Assembly (NCBI GenBank): GCA_934045075.1
Contig: OW203732.1
Span: 12,006,201 to 12,070,200 of the forward strand
Origin: Yponomeuta sedellus
Taxonomy: Eukaryota > Arthropoda > Insecta > Lepidoptera > Yponomeutidae
Length of the DNA stretch: 64,000 nt
Reading direction: 5' to 3'
The position numbers and the translations under genes were made by a program. A model generated the notes under the pieces. That model saw only the letters and a program-made list of their open reading frames with translations, did not search any database and was not told where the DNA came from. The number at the start of each line of letters is the position of its first letter. Positions within the stretch are counted from its first letter, which is position 1. This document shows, piece after piece, positions 12,701-21,190 of the stretch.

Positions 12701-15700
12701 GGATTCCGGATATCGATACGAAACAAATAATAATCTATTATCGAAAATTACGATTATTTAAAAGTAAAAATAGGTAAAAGTCAATTTAAAAAAATCGTTG
12801 TCGCCCTTGATGGCTGTTACGGAAGAAAACGTGCTTTGGTCCGAGACAATTGACGAGTCAAAAACAAATGATGCAGCACATACCTACTGCAGATTGGATC
12901 GGAAAGACTTCACGAGATTCTAAACGTCTTCGCGTGAAGAGGATATTTTTACGCTGGATGCCGCATAATTTCACCGGACGCTCAGAAACAGGCCGGATGA
13001 AACGGTGCCGCGATAATATGCAGCGGGAAGCAGACTCGTCTCGGGCGTGTTCAAATCATGAGCCGGAAGATGCACTGTACTGTACTTAAGCCTTCGAACA
13101 GGCTGTAAACGTGGAAAAAGAGTTTCGAAAACTGGTTGAGACGCATGAAAATTGTAGGCTGGGCGCATGCTGCTGCGACGCGGACGACGCAGCAGCAGCA
13201 CAGTTCAGTACAGGGCAGGGTAGTTGAGACAAACATAGGCCCCCACCGCATGCTGCGACGCAACTATTCGCTCCATTCCTTGGCAATATTATTCTCTCTA
13301 TAATAACTCTCTCATGTCTTTTTTGAAAAGTCTGGATGATTTGTGTCATACAAACAAGGTGCCTTTATTAGTCAAATATGGGTGTTTACATGCAGGTGGT
13401 TAAGATAAAAAAAATGTCCGCCATATTTTGCCTCGCGGCGTACAAATATTAGTTTTTTATTTTTATTTTTAATGCACTAACCCGTGCTAAGGAACAAATT
13501 TAAAAACCTATTTAGAGGCTAAAAATTTCACCCATGCCGGGATTCGAACCCGCAACCTCTGGCTATTCGTACCAGCGCTCTATCAATTGAGCCAATGGGC
13601 GACTCACGGCATCAGTGAAATTTCGAACCTCTTTACAATATTCTCTGTATTACGTACAGGCAGCGACATCTGACATAAGCAAATTGCATTACTTACAGCC
13701 CCGACTACCTACTTTGCAGTTAGGTTTTAACATCGGAACGATATCACTGTACCCACATGATTACACTATTTTTATTTTTAATGCACTAACCCGTGCTAAG
13801 GAACAAATTTAAAAACCTATTTAGAGGCTAAAAATTTCACCCATGCCGGGATTCGAACCCGCAACCTCTGGCTATCCGTACCAGCGCTCTACCAATTGAG
13901 CCAATGGGCGACTCACGGCATCAGTGAAATTTCGAACCTCTTTACAATATTCTCTGTATTACGTACAGGCAGCGACATCTGACTTAAGCAAATTGCATTA
14001 CTTACAGCCCCGACTACCTACTTTGCAGTTAGGTTTTAACATCGGAACGATATCACTGTACCCACATGATTACACTATTTTTATTTTTAATGCACTAACC
14101 CGTGCTAAGGAACAAATTTAAAAACCTATTTAGAGGCTAAAAATTTCACCCATGCCGGGATTTGAACCCGCAACCTCTGGCTATCCGTACCAGCGCTCTA
14201 CCAATTGAGCCAATGGGCGACTCACGGCATCGGTGAAATTTCGAACCTCTTTACAATATTCTCTGTATTACGTACAGGCAGCGACATCTGACTTAAGCAA
14301 ATTGCATTACTTACAGCCCCGACTACCTACTTTGCAGTTAGGTTTTAACATCGGAACGATATCACTGTACCCACATGATTACACTATTTTTATTTTTAAT
14401 GCACTAACCCGTGCTAAGGAATAAATTTAAAAACCTATTTAGAGGCTAAAAATTTCACCCATGCCGGAGTTCGAACCCGCAACCTCTGGCTATCCGTACC
14501 AGCGCTCTACCAATTGAGCCAATGGGCGACTGTACAATGGTGTACGTAATACAGAGAATATTGTAAAGAGGTTCGAAATTTCACTGATGCCGTGAGTCGC
14601 CCATTGGCTCAATTGGTAGAGCGCTGGTACGGATAGCCAGAGGTTGCGGGTTCGAACCCCGGCATGGGTGAAATTTTTAGCCTCTAAATATGTTTTTAAA
14701 TTTGTTTTATTTGTCCCTAAAAAATTTCACCCATGCCGGGATTCGAACCCGCAACCTCTGGCTATCCGTACCAGCGCTCTACCAATTGAGCCAATGGGCG
14801 ACTCACGGCATCGGTGAAATTTCGAACCTCTTTACAATATTCTCTGTATTACGTACAGGCAGCGACATCTGACTTAAGCAAATTGCATTACTTACAGCCC
14901 CGACTACCTACTTTGCAGTTAGGTTTTAACATCGGAACGATATCACTGTACCCACATGATTACACTATTTTTATTTTTAATGCACTAACCCGTGCTAAGG
15001 AACAAATTTAAAAACCTATTTAGAGGCTAAAAATTTCACCCATGCCGGGATTCGTACCCGCAACCTCTGGCTATCCGTACCAGCGCTCTACCAATTGAGC
15101 CAATGGGCGACTCACGGCATCGGTGAAATTTCGAACCTCTTTACAATATTCTCTGTATTACGTACAGGCAGCGACATCTGACTTAAGCAAATTGCATTAC
15201 TTACAGCCCCGACTACCTACTTTGCAGTTAGGTTTTAACATCGGAACGATATCACTGTACCCACATGATTACACTATTTTTATTTTTAATGCACTAACCC
15301 GTGCTAAGGAACAAATTTAAAAACCTATTTAGAGGCTAAAAATTTCACCCATGCCGGGAATCGAACCCGCAACCTCTGGCTATCCGTACCAGCGCTCTAC
15401 CAATTGAGCCAATGGGCGACTCACGGCATCAGTGAAATTTCGAACCTCTTTACAATATTCTCTGTATTACGTACAGGCAGCGACATCTGACTTAAGCAAA
15501 TTGCATTACTTACAGCCCCGACTACCTACTTTGCAGTTAGGTTTTAACATCGGAACGATATCAGTGTACCCACATGATTACACTATTTTTATTTTTAATG
15601 CACTAACCCGTGCTAAGGAACAAATTTAAAAACCTATTTAGAGGCTAAAAATTTCACCCATGCCGGGATTCGAACCCGCAACCTCTGGCTATCCGTACCA

Positions 15701-18700
15701 GCGCTCTACCAATTGAGCCAATGGGCGACTCACGGCATCGGTGAAATTTCGAACCTCTTTACAATATTCTCTGTATTACGTACAGGCAGCGACATCTGAC
15801 TTAAGCAAATTGCATTACTTACAGCCCCGACTACCTACTTTGCAGTTAGGTTTTAACATCGGAACGATATCACTGTACCCACATGATTACACTATTTTTA
15901 TTTTTAATGCACTAACCCGTGCTAAGGAACAAATTTAAAAACCTATTTAGAGGCTAAAAATTTCACCCATGCCGGGATTCAAACCCGCAACCTCTGGCTA
16001 TCCGTACCAGCGCTCTACCAATTGAGCCAATGGGCGACTCACGGCATCAGTGAAATTTCGAACCTCTTTACAATATTCTCTGTATTACGTACAGGCAGCG
16101 ACATCTGACTTAAGCAAATTGCATTACTTACAGCCCCAGAATATTTACAACATATTTACAATAATATTTACAATATTTACAGATATTTACAGAATATTAC
16201 AGAATATTTGTCGCTACCTTTTCATATACACTTATGGCATGTCTTTACAAAATAGGATGTTCCCCAGAGTTTATTTTGTATTCGAGCATAACGAGAATAA
16301 CTACGAAAGTTTACAAAATTTTTTTTTATCATACTTCCTTAGTAGTCTTCTACATCCAGACAGTGTACCAGGCACCACAGCGTCCGAGTGGTGCCTTCAT
16401 CCATTTAATAATTAATCTTTATTTCAGTATTTCTAAATCATAATAAATAAACAGTGTGATGTGAGAATTGATAATATCAAAAAACAGGCCCTAAATTCCC
16501 ACATCACGATGTTGCTTATATTTAGACTTTTACGAGTAAACAATTGGTTTTCCAAACCCCATCAGCTGTTTTATGTTTGTCCTGAATTTAAATCGTACCC
16601 AACAACAATACAAACTACCATAGACTTTCCCACAAAAAAACCATCTCTCCAAAAGTGTAAATCATAGATAGATGGATTAAGAAAGGTTGAAAGGTAAAAA
16701 TAAAATGTTAAATGAATGAAATCAAAGCTGTTAGTTTCACAATTAATAAATTATGTCGTATAGGTATATTAGAGACCTATAAATAGATCTTTCGTTTTAG
16801 ATCTCTTTATAGGTAATTAAAGAGATCTAAAACGAAAGTGTTTAAAAGTGGAACATTTTATTATTTAAGTAGCTCGTTTTTGTAGGTACGCCTTTATTAA
16901 AAGTTTCTTTTTGTTTTCAGGTCAGTACTGAACATGGGAATTTAGCAAAAATGTCTGTTATCTGCCAATGCCACGGTCATATTCTTCTTTCTTGATCAAA
17001 TTTACTGAAGACTGACGTAGTATAGTCATCCGTTCGAAAATTCCTTCGTTGATGACCAGCCCTATCTGTTGTTTTTTTTAGACAACAGATAGGGCTATCT
17101 GTTGTCTAAAAAAAATCTGTCAACGAAACTTATTTAAATATCAGAATTCCTTACATGACACATTAAATTACTGCGTGCATCGAATTACTGAATTATTACT
17201 TGCAATATAATATTGTGATTATCAAATAAGGTTTGCTGGCAACTTTTAGCGACAGATTGCGGCCGAAAAAGTATTTTCCTTTTCGAATTTTATTGCAAGA
17301 TAAACATGAGTATTAAGTTTCGATAACTTATTTTTACTAAATGTGAAGAAGAAACGTAACGTCAATATAATACGTCGTCACGGATTTTTTTCTGAAGCAT
17401 AGGCCTTTAGCAAGAAATTCGAGACAGAGCATTGTGTTGAAGTTGACGAATATAATTATAAATAAGCTATTTTGTGTGAAAAAGTGTCGCTTTTTAATTT
17501 ATTGTTACTTATTTTGATAAAACATGATTGAAAATAATTGTATACAATACAATTTATTTTAATTTATTACATTATTTAAGATAAGATAAGAACATTATTT
17601 ATTGCACACCAGGAAAAAAACTAACAAAACATAATTATAAAGATACAGTACAATTAATTCGTTTTAATTTTTCAACGTTTCTATCGATATCGATGGAGAG
17701 TTAGGCCCATCCCTAGTCGTTAGCGTTTGACAGTAGGGCATGTACGCACCTTGAAATCGGTGCATTGATAAACGTAGTGTCATCTCTTTTTTTCTTATGA
17801 AAGGTTGGTTAGCGAAAGCAGGACAACATTATTGTCGAAGGTTTCTGCTAAGTTACTGCTACCCCTTGACGTGCACGCGTGGCGCTGAATCTGTGCCGGC
17901 ACTATACCCTATTCATTGAAGCTTGAGACAAAAGGTAAACAAACAATAGAAAGGGTAATTTATTATGGCAAGTTTGTTATTACCTAATCAGAAATAAAAT
18001 TAAAAAAATTGACATTGATTGTTAAAAGTATCGTAAAAATATATTATAGGTTTGAAAAAAATAAATATCTTTTCATATTTTGGTAAATAATGCATTTTAT
18101 ATAAATTTTATTTTAGTACCTACCTACATAACTTTTTAATAGAATTGTGGCACTATAAATAACCCAAAAAGTCAGCGCTTCAAATTTTGACCGTATTATA
18201 ATAACACAGGTCATAAAAGATGTAATGTAATGCAAACGTTCTAATTTGAAAGATGCTATTTTATTTTCGTTCGGATTATAACCGCCATTTTCATTCTCCC
18301 AACTTGTTGACGCGAGCGTGCTGTTTCTTCCGATAAAACTTTGAGAATCACTATTTCTGTGTTTACCTTTTGTCTCAAGCTTCAATAAATAGGGTATAGG
18401 TTGTACAACGAGAGACAGAGCAGCCCTCCCATTACGTAGCACTCCACTCTGTCGAGTGAAGCATTTAAACGACTAGTAAGAGTCAATAAATGTATGCATT
18501 TGACAGCCGGAGTAGCTTAAAAAAAGTAAAAATCGACGTCACGCAACGCAGTGGATACTTACGTAATAATGCCCCAGGTATGCGCTGGTAGAGCGTACTG
18601 TGAAAAGATTTAATTAAAAAAAATGGTAGGTAGGTACCTATACTTCTGTAACACGTACCTATATAAAAAACACTTTTTTTATTTTTGCTATTCTTTATGT

Positions 18701-19437
18701 ATCCCACGTAGGTAATATGGACAAGTTTATGTACTTTCCTACCCCAATACAATGTATAGGAAAGTAATTAGCTAAACATACCCAAGGGCACAGTAGCAAA
18801 AAGACGTCGCAGACGTAAAGTGACGTTTTTATCGGTAATTTTAGGGTCGGTCGCGAACTTGTCACCAATGTTTGCGTAAATAGGAATAAGGTCAGTGATG
18901 TTGCGAACGTTTAAATGGCGTTCGCATTTCAAGGTCATTTTGACGTCAAAGTTCTGTCTTTTTTTTTTAGTCACCAGTGTACCTACGCCATAACGACGTC
19001 AATATAAGGTCTTGTAATGACGACCCTATTGCTGACGTAGGTAAATAGGACGTATTAATGACGTAATTTTAATGTCAGATTGTGACGTCTATACAAAGTT
19101 ATGTTGTGAACTTTGAAATAACGCCACGCAGGAATTTATTATAAGGTCAGATTATATGACGTTTATTTATATCAACTTGGGGTTGGTGGGTAAAGTTGGG
19201 GGGGCCATTACACGTAGACATTTAAAATGGCAATCTGAATCTGATTAAATAAAATCAGGCTTAGATTTTATCTTCAATCATGAAGCGGTTCGCGTTTACT
19301 AATTTAGCGAACCGCTTTTTGGTGAAACAAAATGTTTGAATATCTTACAATTCCCAGTCCACGACACCGACGGCCTCGTAGTATTCTTGTTGTATTTCGA
19401 CGGCTGACATCCGGATAAGCCCTCCTCCATCTGCCAT
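1..19437 (-). CDS. DUF4781-like protein gene, copy A (nine exons seen, 3' end off the left edge)
   Basis: Nine minus-strand exons join in phase with AG/GT borders: 19349-19437, 6861-7033, 5809-6006, 4777-4910, 3830-4111, 3016-3147, 2093-2185, 914-1086 and 763 down to base 1, giving 679 codons without a stop. Every exon has a partner of equal phase in copy B (30455-44500), which is the main support for the model. I assign the family by remembered similarity to insect proteins with Pfam DUF4781, whose role is unknown; no catalytic motif is visible. Exon 5 encodes a Gly/Ala/Val-rich stretch of about 45 residues, possibly membrane-inserting; the last exon is helical and polar. The start was chosen because it gives the IQQEY motif shared with copy B. 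Intron 1 is 12.3 kb and full of mobile elements. Copy B runs about 26 codons past the point where the window cuts copy A, so the stop should lie just outside. Confidence 0.8.
914..1086 (-). CDS. Copy A exon 8
   Basis: 173 bases, acceptor TTTTCAG, donor GTAACA. Encodes MELFQFTSSALFFGLGVMSN and QTAKDIVQDAQA; the copy B exon is also 173 bases with LELFQFTAATLFFCNAVMSN. Confidence 0.88.
2093..2185 (-). CDS. Copy A exon 7
   Basis: 93 bases, phase 0, acceptor GTTTCAG, donor GTAGGT. Encodes VLKYTNLVTGFVGVANSLGD; copy B has VLRHANIVTGGAGVVNSLVH. Too short for an ORF search; found by homology. Confidence 0.85.
2640..2965 (+). repeat. Decayed interspersed lepidopteran repeat
   Basis: Shares phrases such as GTCATGTAATGGCAGTC and CCAGCAGTGGGA with 51230-51430 and 51775-51900. 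Such phrases are familiar from moth and butterfly genomes as parts of retroposon 3' regions. No coding capacity is visible. Confidence 0.5.
3016..3147 (-). CDS. Copy A exon 6
   Basis: 132 bases, phase 0 at both ends, acceptor TTTTCCAG, donor GTGAGT. Encodes SRASWLNITLSTAGLSFSAA; copy B has ARGSWLNIAASSVGLAAGAA over an exon of exactly equal length. Confidence 0.85.
3830..4111 (-). CDS. Copy A exon 5 (hydrophobic segment)
   Basis: Acceptor CATCATAG, donor GTAAGT, 282 bases, 94 codons. After ALGVKARILSAADKAS comes a Gly/Ala/Val/Pro-rich run of about 45 residues and then GIYGIVRSSIHLADRG. The hydrophobic run suggests a helical hairpin in a membrane; this is inference. The exon ends HEQ, as in copy B. 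Confidence 0.88.
4777..4910 (-). CDS. Copy A exon 4
   Basis: Acceptor TTTTCAG, donor GTGAGT, 134 bases. Encodes YIDNEGRVYKTWEAFLTEN and VPENGEYVGKFE; copy B has YVDENARVYHDWQSYLTDN and VPENGEYTGTIVE. Confidence 0.88.
5809..6006 (-). CDS. Copy A exon 3
   Basis: Acceptor TTTTCAG, donor GTAAGT, 198 bases. Encodes KYSHNNENILVSVLRVVC and DYWLDLHDKKGED; copy B has KYSHNDEDIVMSVLLIVC and DYWLDLHQRND. Confidence 0.88.
6481..6600. mobile_element. Foldback MITE-like element
   Basis: Perfect 24-bp inverted arms at 6481-6504 and 6577-6600 with a middle that is itself partly self-complementary. Size and shape fit a foldback miniature element; no clear target duplication. Confidence 0.55.
6706..6766. repeat. 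Small hairpin with AT-rich loop
   Basis: GCATTTGTGTGTGAT and ATCACACACAAATGC face each other around an AT-rich loop in intron 2 of copy A. No flanking duplication seen. Confidence 0.5.
6861..7033 (-). CDS. Copy A exon 2
   Basis: Acceptor TTTACAG, donor GTAGAA, 173 bases. Encodes RRYLLQKIAIALCG and ends at KICEQ; copy B has NYLLQNVAFALFG and KICEQ at the same places. Confidence 0.85.
7266..7454 (-). mobile_element. RTE-like LINE 3' fragment
   Basis: On the minus strand it ends in a short ATGATGATG-type tail (7266-7282). The body resembles the 3' ends of RTE-type LINEs common in Lepidoptera, by memory of the phrase TTACTGCTGGAC. It is interrupted by the LTR at 7455. Confidence 0.5.
7455..7655 (+). 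mobile_element. Solo LTR of the miniature LTR element family
   Basis: 201 bp from TGTGGCGAGC to CTCTTCCCTATA, closely matching both LTRs of the element at 53332-54140. Flanks GGTC (7451-7454) and AGTC (7656-7659) may be a worn 4-bp target duplication. No internal region follows, so this is a solo LTR inserted into the LINE fragment before it. Confidence 0.8.
7897..8051. repeat. DIRS right inverted terminal repeat (core)
   Basis: Inverted match over 155 bp to 12560-12714. The element continues outward to 7849 with sequence unique to this end, as usual for DIRS, whose two terminal repeats are not identical. Confidence 0.9.
8082..8185. repeat. DIRS internal complementary region (ICR)
   Basis: Bases 8082-8144 are the reverse complement of the right end (7849-7911), and 8142-8185 the reverse complement of the left end (12689-12732). 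The two halves overlap by three bases (TAT). This is the ICR of DIRS elements, thought to template joining of the two ends during circle formation. Confidence 0.9.
8417..9405 (-). pseudogene. DIRS tyrosine recombinase, frameshifted
   Basis: The N-terminal part (SWRPSTINTYKPAWSRWKTW) is typical of DIRS recombinases. The reading frame changes near 8985-9000, where LLLLASGRRVHDLTLL carries the box-A arginine, and an in-frame TGA lies at 8765-8767. The C-terminal part keeps a serine-arginine box (SLRSAVASLNWLG) and ends TFRNFYQRE, holding the candidate catalytic tyrosine. The usual histidine after the arginine of the SxRH box is serine here, possibly another inactivating change. The N-terminus overlaps the end of the RT frame. 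Confidence 0.82.
9368..11482 (-). CDS. DIRS reverse transcriptase and RNase H polyprotein
   Basis: An open frame of 704 codons. RT motifs in order: KVDLSQAYFHLPI near residue 215, LPFGLSSAP near 249, the catalytic YLDDFL near 281, LGITWD near 329. RNase H follows with TDASDFGWG near 442, KEMFAVF near 474, QTDN near 498 and an NAEVDALSR motif near 553. A C-terminal extension of about 130 residues is usual in DIRS. It copies the element's RNA into DNA. The true start is uncertain; gag ends upstream in a different frame. Long open frames on overlapping phases here are shadows of this one. Confidence 0.9.
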   Translation of the reverse strand: MRNPDRFNSNTKRSFMQIQSHPLVNKTITSFVKEKTPKKSSVRRKRLISLIEEKAATTSEPQKEKSPDPVHLLKINTANDSQSFQGGCLRRFQGVWRNLGAPIEICKLLVGTRIPFMLKPPLIFPNSWTMQNYQTKQSPHMNLQIESMLASGVLEDAELTPSYLSTFFLTPKPDGTHRPIFNLKQLNRFVKTKSFQLFSHFRVPSFLQHLDWMVKVDLSQAYFHLPIAHEHRRFLRLVYNRRLLQMTCLPFGLSSAPKTFASLTNWIAEHLRSRGIRCVVYLDDFLLASQSQHELRNNIAFTINLLRDLGWTINFAKSVLVPTRCLEFLGITWDTKRNAKSLSEPKCLTLRKALQHQLRKGSWSLRQYQSLMGSLNFATFVTRRGRLHCRTMQYYSRQLPKHHPYRQVSIPQPVLSEMQWWLSTLGSSMPIHTGPVTHLLTTDASDFGWGAQLGDENIAGTWLRNQKTWHANRKEMFAVFAAIRQEEHQLQNAQILLQTDNRTVVAYINKEGGTKSKRLLKQTRELLAVLDHWNISLTAQYFPGRFNAEVDALSRGKSCPEWHLTPKATSVIFQIWGEPEVDLFASRTAHVVARYVSVDPKDHQALSHNAFCHQWNYELAWLFPPPNLIPRVLSHLNLASGHYILIAPKWKKVFWQADLQRRALRPPYQIPALAQVLVDTRTGCHPPEIQNLCLEAWLILGGKV
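11244..12462 (-). pseudogene. DIRS gag-like protein, broken by several frameshifts
   Basis: Begins at an ATG at 12460-12462 with a charged, low-complexity N-terminus, changes frame near 12250, again near 11780, and again near 11540. A recognisable stretch (LVTLRREALLRQ) lies around 11560-11625 in a frame with stops on both sides. The C-terminal piece is Lys/Arg-rich, as expected for nucleic acid binding. I infer gag from position and composition. Confidence 0.7.
12560..12714. repeat. DIRS left inverted terminal repeat (core)
   Basis: Inverted partner of 7897-8051. Its outer extension, to 12732, is unique to this end and reappears in reverse in the internal complementary region. Confidence 0.9.
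12733..13454. other. Unrecognised intron 1 sequence of copy A
   Basis: Between the DIRS element and array 1. It contains GC-richer patches with GCATGCTGCGACGC twice (13167 and 13248 regions) and a CAGCAGCAG run. No coding signal that I trust. Confidence 0.4.
13455..16137 (-). repeat. tRNA-like tandem array 1, 309-bp units
   Basis: Head-to-tail units with an exact 309-bp period, each holding a 71-nt tRNA-like sequence on the minus strand at 13530, 13839, 14148, 14457, 14729, 15038, 15347, 15656 and 15965 (start of each 71-base block). One unit (14599-14669) is inverted. Each tRNA-like block has a Pol III A box (TGGCTCAATTGGTAGAG), a perfect B box (GGTTCGAATCC, with point variants in some units) and a T5 run within ten bases of its 3' end. 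The acceptor stem is one base short and the anticodon-loop position reads GGA, so it is a tRNA-derived SINE head rather than a working tRNA. Array units share CAGCCCCGAC and TACCCACATG, unlike array 2. Confidence 0.9.
14545..14725 (+). repeat. Inverted unit inside array 1
   Basis: Starts at a hybrid junction after GGGCGAC at 14529 and runs with the tRNA-like block on the plus strand (14599-14669), ending at TTTGTTTTATTTG, where the minus orientation resumes. The two orientations make a foldback of about 180 bp. Confidence 0.8.
16138..16210. repeat. ATATTTACA minisatellite at the array edge
   Basis: About eight imperfect copies of ATATTTACA follow directly where array 1 breaks off in mid-unit. 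Confidence 0.7.
16211..17901. other. AT-rich intron 1 sequence with hairpins
   Basis: No coding signal recognised. Holds a perfect 20-bp-arm hairpin (16789-16808 and 16819-16838), a three-part alternating hairpin at 17058-17115 and a LINE-like 3' end at 17577-17645 (AATAAA then TCTTATCTTATCTT on the minus strand). Confidence 0.5.
17902..18399. mobile_element. Nonautonomous inverted-repeat element
   Basis: Inverted arms of 39 bp with one mismatch at 17902-17940 and 18361-18399 bound about 420 bp without coding capacity. The arms may extend further outward in worn form. Superfamily not assigned. Confidence 0.55.
18780..19180. promoter_or_regulatory. Cluster of TGACG (CRE/ATF half-site) motifs in intron 1 of copy A
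   Basis: At least eight TGACG or GACGT motifs in 400 bp, including a full TGACGTCA at 18941-18948, start about 250 bp into intron 1 downstream of the copy A start codon. Known: TGACGTCA is the CREB/ATF site. That it acts here is inference; the motif repetition could also be a worn satellite. Confidence 0.35.
19349..19437 (-). CDS. Copy A exon 1 (start codon exon)
   Basis: ATG at 19435-19437, then 29 codons plus two bases, and donor GTAAGA. It encodes IQQEYYEAV followed by DWEL, matching IQQEYFENL followed by DWVK in copy B exon 1. The two leftover bases plus the first base of the exon at 6861-7033 restore a codon. It lacks about 40 N-terminal residues present in copy B. Confidence 0.75.
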
Positions 19438-19700
19438 AGTGCCAACTTATTATGACCAAAAACTATAAGCTCTAAATTAGCCTGCGCATGCGCTTAATTG
19501 CGCTTCTCCACCACTGGCAATTTGCCAAATGCCAATATTTATGACTGCAGTTCTGCAGCTACACGCAAGACAATGCGGGCACCACGCGACTGAACCAACC
19601 ACGACTATACAAAGTTATCGCCGCCCGGCGCGGTACGCCACGCCAACTGAGTCTCGTCTCGCCTCGCTCGCTCGTCACAAAGAGAAAAAAAGCTCTTTAC
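19438..19700 (-). promoter_or_regulatory. Probable promoter of copy A
   Basis: Lies just upstream of the start codon. It is the most CpG-rich stretch nearby, with a perfect GCGCATGCGC palindrome at 19484-19493 (NRF-1 / Ewg type site) about 50 bp upstream of the ATG. No TATA box is evident. Confidence 0.4.
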
Positions 19701-19912
19701 ACTATGCGTTTCCTTTAACGTTGTCCAAATAGTAATAGACTAGCCCGTAAACTGATTTTTTATGATGGGGGTGAATCCTTTCCCACGGGGTAGGTATTTC
19801 TAAAATACAAGTGATTCTTCAAATTATTTTTATTACCTACTCTTATGCACATAAAAAAGTACAATATTTATACACCGCGCTATTTCAATCGTCTTAGAAC
19901 CGAATTAGAAAA

Positions 19913-20131
19913 CAATTTAAAATCCTATTTACAGGCTAAAAATTCCATCCATGCCGGGATTGGCTATCCTATCCAAGGCTATCCGTGCCAGCGCTCTTCC
20001 AACTGAATCCCGGCATGGGTGGAATTTTTAGCTTCTAAATAGGTTTTTAAAATGGTCCTTAGCACGGGTTAGTGCATTAAAAAGAATATAATCATGTGGG
20101 TACAGTGATATCATTCCGATGTTAAAACCTA
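19913..20131 (+). repeat. Old tRNA-like repeat copy, first part, with inverted 5' end
   Basis: Begins in the reverse orientation (19913-19990) and continues in the forward one from about 19998, with the tail TTAGCACGGGTTAGTGC. It stops at 20131 where a TA-flanked element enters, resumes at 21887-21953, and resumes again at 25757. Older subfamily: GGAATTTTTAG and AAAGAATATAA instead of the array forms. Confidence 0.8.
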
Positions 20132-20999
20132 TACAGGGTGTCTCATTCAAATCGGTCAGTATGGGAAAGTCTTAAACTATAAGACATACGAAGATCTGTT
20201 CTGAGGAACCATGTCATCGATTTTAATAACAAGAAAAACTGCATTTATACATTTTAAAACAACATCTGTACTCCGTTCGGGAATCGAACCCGGTTGTTTT
20301 GAAAAAAAAAAACTTCTATTAATCAAACACTAACAATCAATTGAAAAGCCCACTTAACCCTTAATCGGCCATAGGACAATTATTTCCCACCACAAATGTG
20401 ACCACTAACCAATTTTTTATTATTTTTCTATTGGTGGCAAACTTAAATAAATTGAACGCATCTTTAGATCGATACTTTTCTTATGTATTTTATGGCAACA
20501 CTTATTCCTAAACGTCATCGCTGCATGTCAATCGGTATTCAAAAACAACCGTTAATTTTTCACGTACATTTGCTCCCCGAATTTGAGTCTATTTTTGGTA
20601 CTACATCAAGAAAAAATCCTGTAAGTATTTAATGGTTTTTGGTTGTTTTTGCTAGATATGTGTTGGTTTGTATGGTAATGAAAACAATGTGTGTAAGTTG
20701 TTGCATTACTATTTTTTTCTCATTCAAAAAAGTGGGAAACTATTTCCCTGTGGCCGTTTATGAAAGTATTTAAGTGGGAATATATTTCCCTATAACTGTT
20801 TAGGACAACTAATAAATATTAATATATAAAAAAAGTTTGTCTGTTTTTTCTATATTACAGTCAATGGTGCCACCTAAAAAGAAGAAAAAAAGTTGAGGAT
20901 AAGTAGTTAAAAACAATTGTTGACAACTTGTCGGACCTGTCACAGTTAATACTCCAGAAAACACCAATCAATATCTCTTAAAAATAAAAGAAGGTGAAA

Positions 21000-21125
21000 A
21001 TTTCGGCGTACCAAACGAGATACGCCTCAGGAATGTAGGTCTGCATATGCCTATTAAAAAGAGCACATACAAAAGGTGTTGCATTTGTAGTTCGAAACAA
21101 ACACGTACAAACATCAAATGCGCTG
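21000..21125 (+). pseudogene. piggyBac transposase C-terminal cysteine-rich remnant
   Basis: Reads KRCCICSSKQTRTNIKC near its end: a C-x2-C plus distant Cys pattern as in the zinc-binding C-terminal domain that piggyBac transposases use to bind their ends. The preceding residues (VPNEIRLRNVGLHMPI) fit the region before that domain. The frame is cut by the tRNA-like insert. Confidence 0.65.
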
Positions 21126-21190
21126 GCACGGATAACCAGAGGTCGCGGGTTCAAATTCCGGCATGGGTGGAATTTTTAGCCTCTAAATAG
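21120..21190 (+). repeat. tRNA-like repeat fragment inside the piggyBac-like element
   Basis: Starts in mid tRNA-like block at CGCTGGCACGGATAACC and ends with GCCTCTAAATAG. A 5'-truncated copy. Confidence 0.8.

Larger units (their letters stand above)
7849..12732 (-). mobile_element. DIRS-type tyrosine-recombinase retrotransposon, degenerate
   Basis: A 4.88-kb element on the minus strand in intron 1 of copy A. Order from its 5' end: inverted terminal repeat, broken gag, RT plus RNase H, tyrosine recombinase, internal complementary region, terminal repeat. The 155-bp ITR cores (12560-12714 and 7897-8051) are near identical and inverted. No target duplication is expected of DIRS and none is seen; both ends finish in ATA (7849-7851 and 12730-12732). 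RT is open but gag and recombinase carry frameshifts and a stop, so the copy is probably dead by itself. Family knowledge: DIRS elements integrate through a recombinase acting on a circular DNA intermediate, not an integrase. Confidence 0.92.

Noticed and set aside
12850..13349. Several short frames after the DIRS element
   Set aside because: Overlapping on both strands in a low-complexity GC-richer patch; none resembles a known domain.
13530..13600. Genuine tRNA gene with a GGA anticodon
   Set aside because: The acceptor stem is one base short, the base before the anticodon is C instead of T, the T stem has a mismatch and there is no long variable arm as serine tRNA needs.
13455..16137. CRISPR-like regular array
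   Set aside because: The unit is 309 bp and fully repeated, with no variable spacers, in a eukaryotic intron.
13615..16246. A 65-residue open frame repeated in every unit of both arrays
   Set aside because: It starts at GTG, lies antisense to or between tRNA-like blocks and is repeated only because the 309-bp unit is. No sign of selection on the protein and no ATG.
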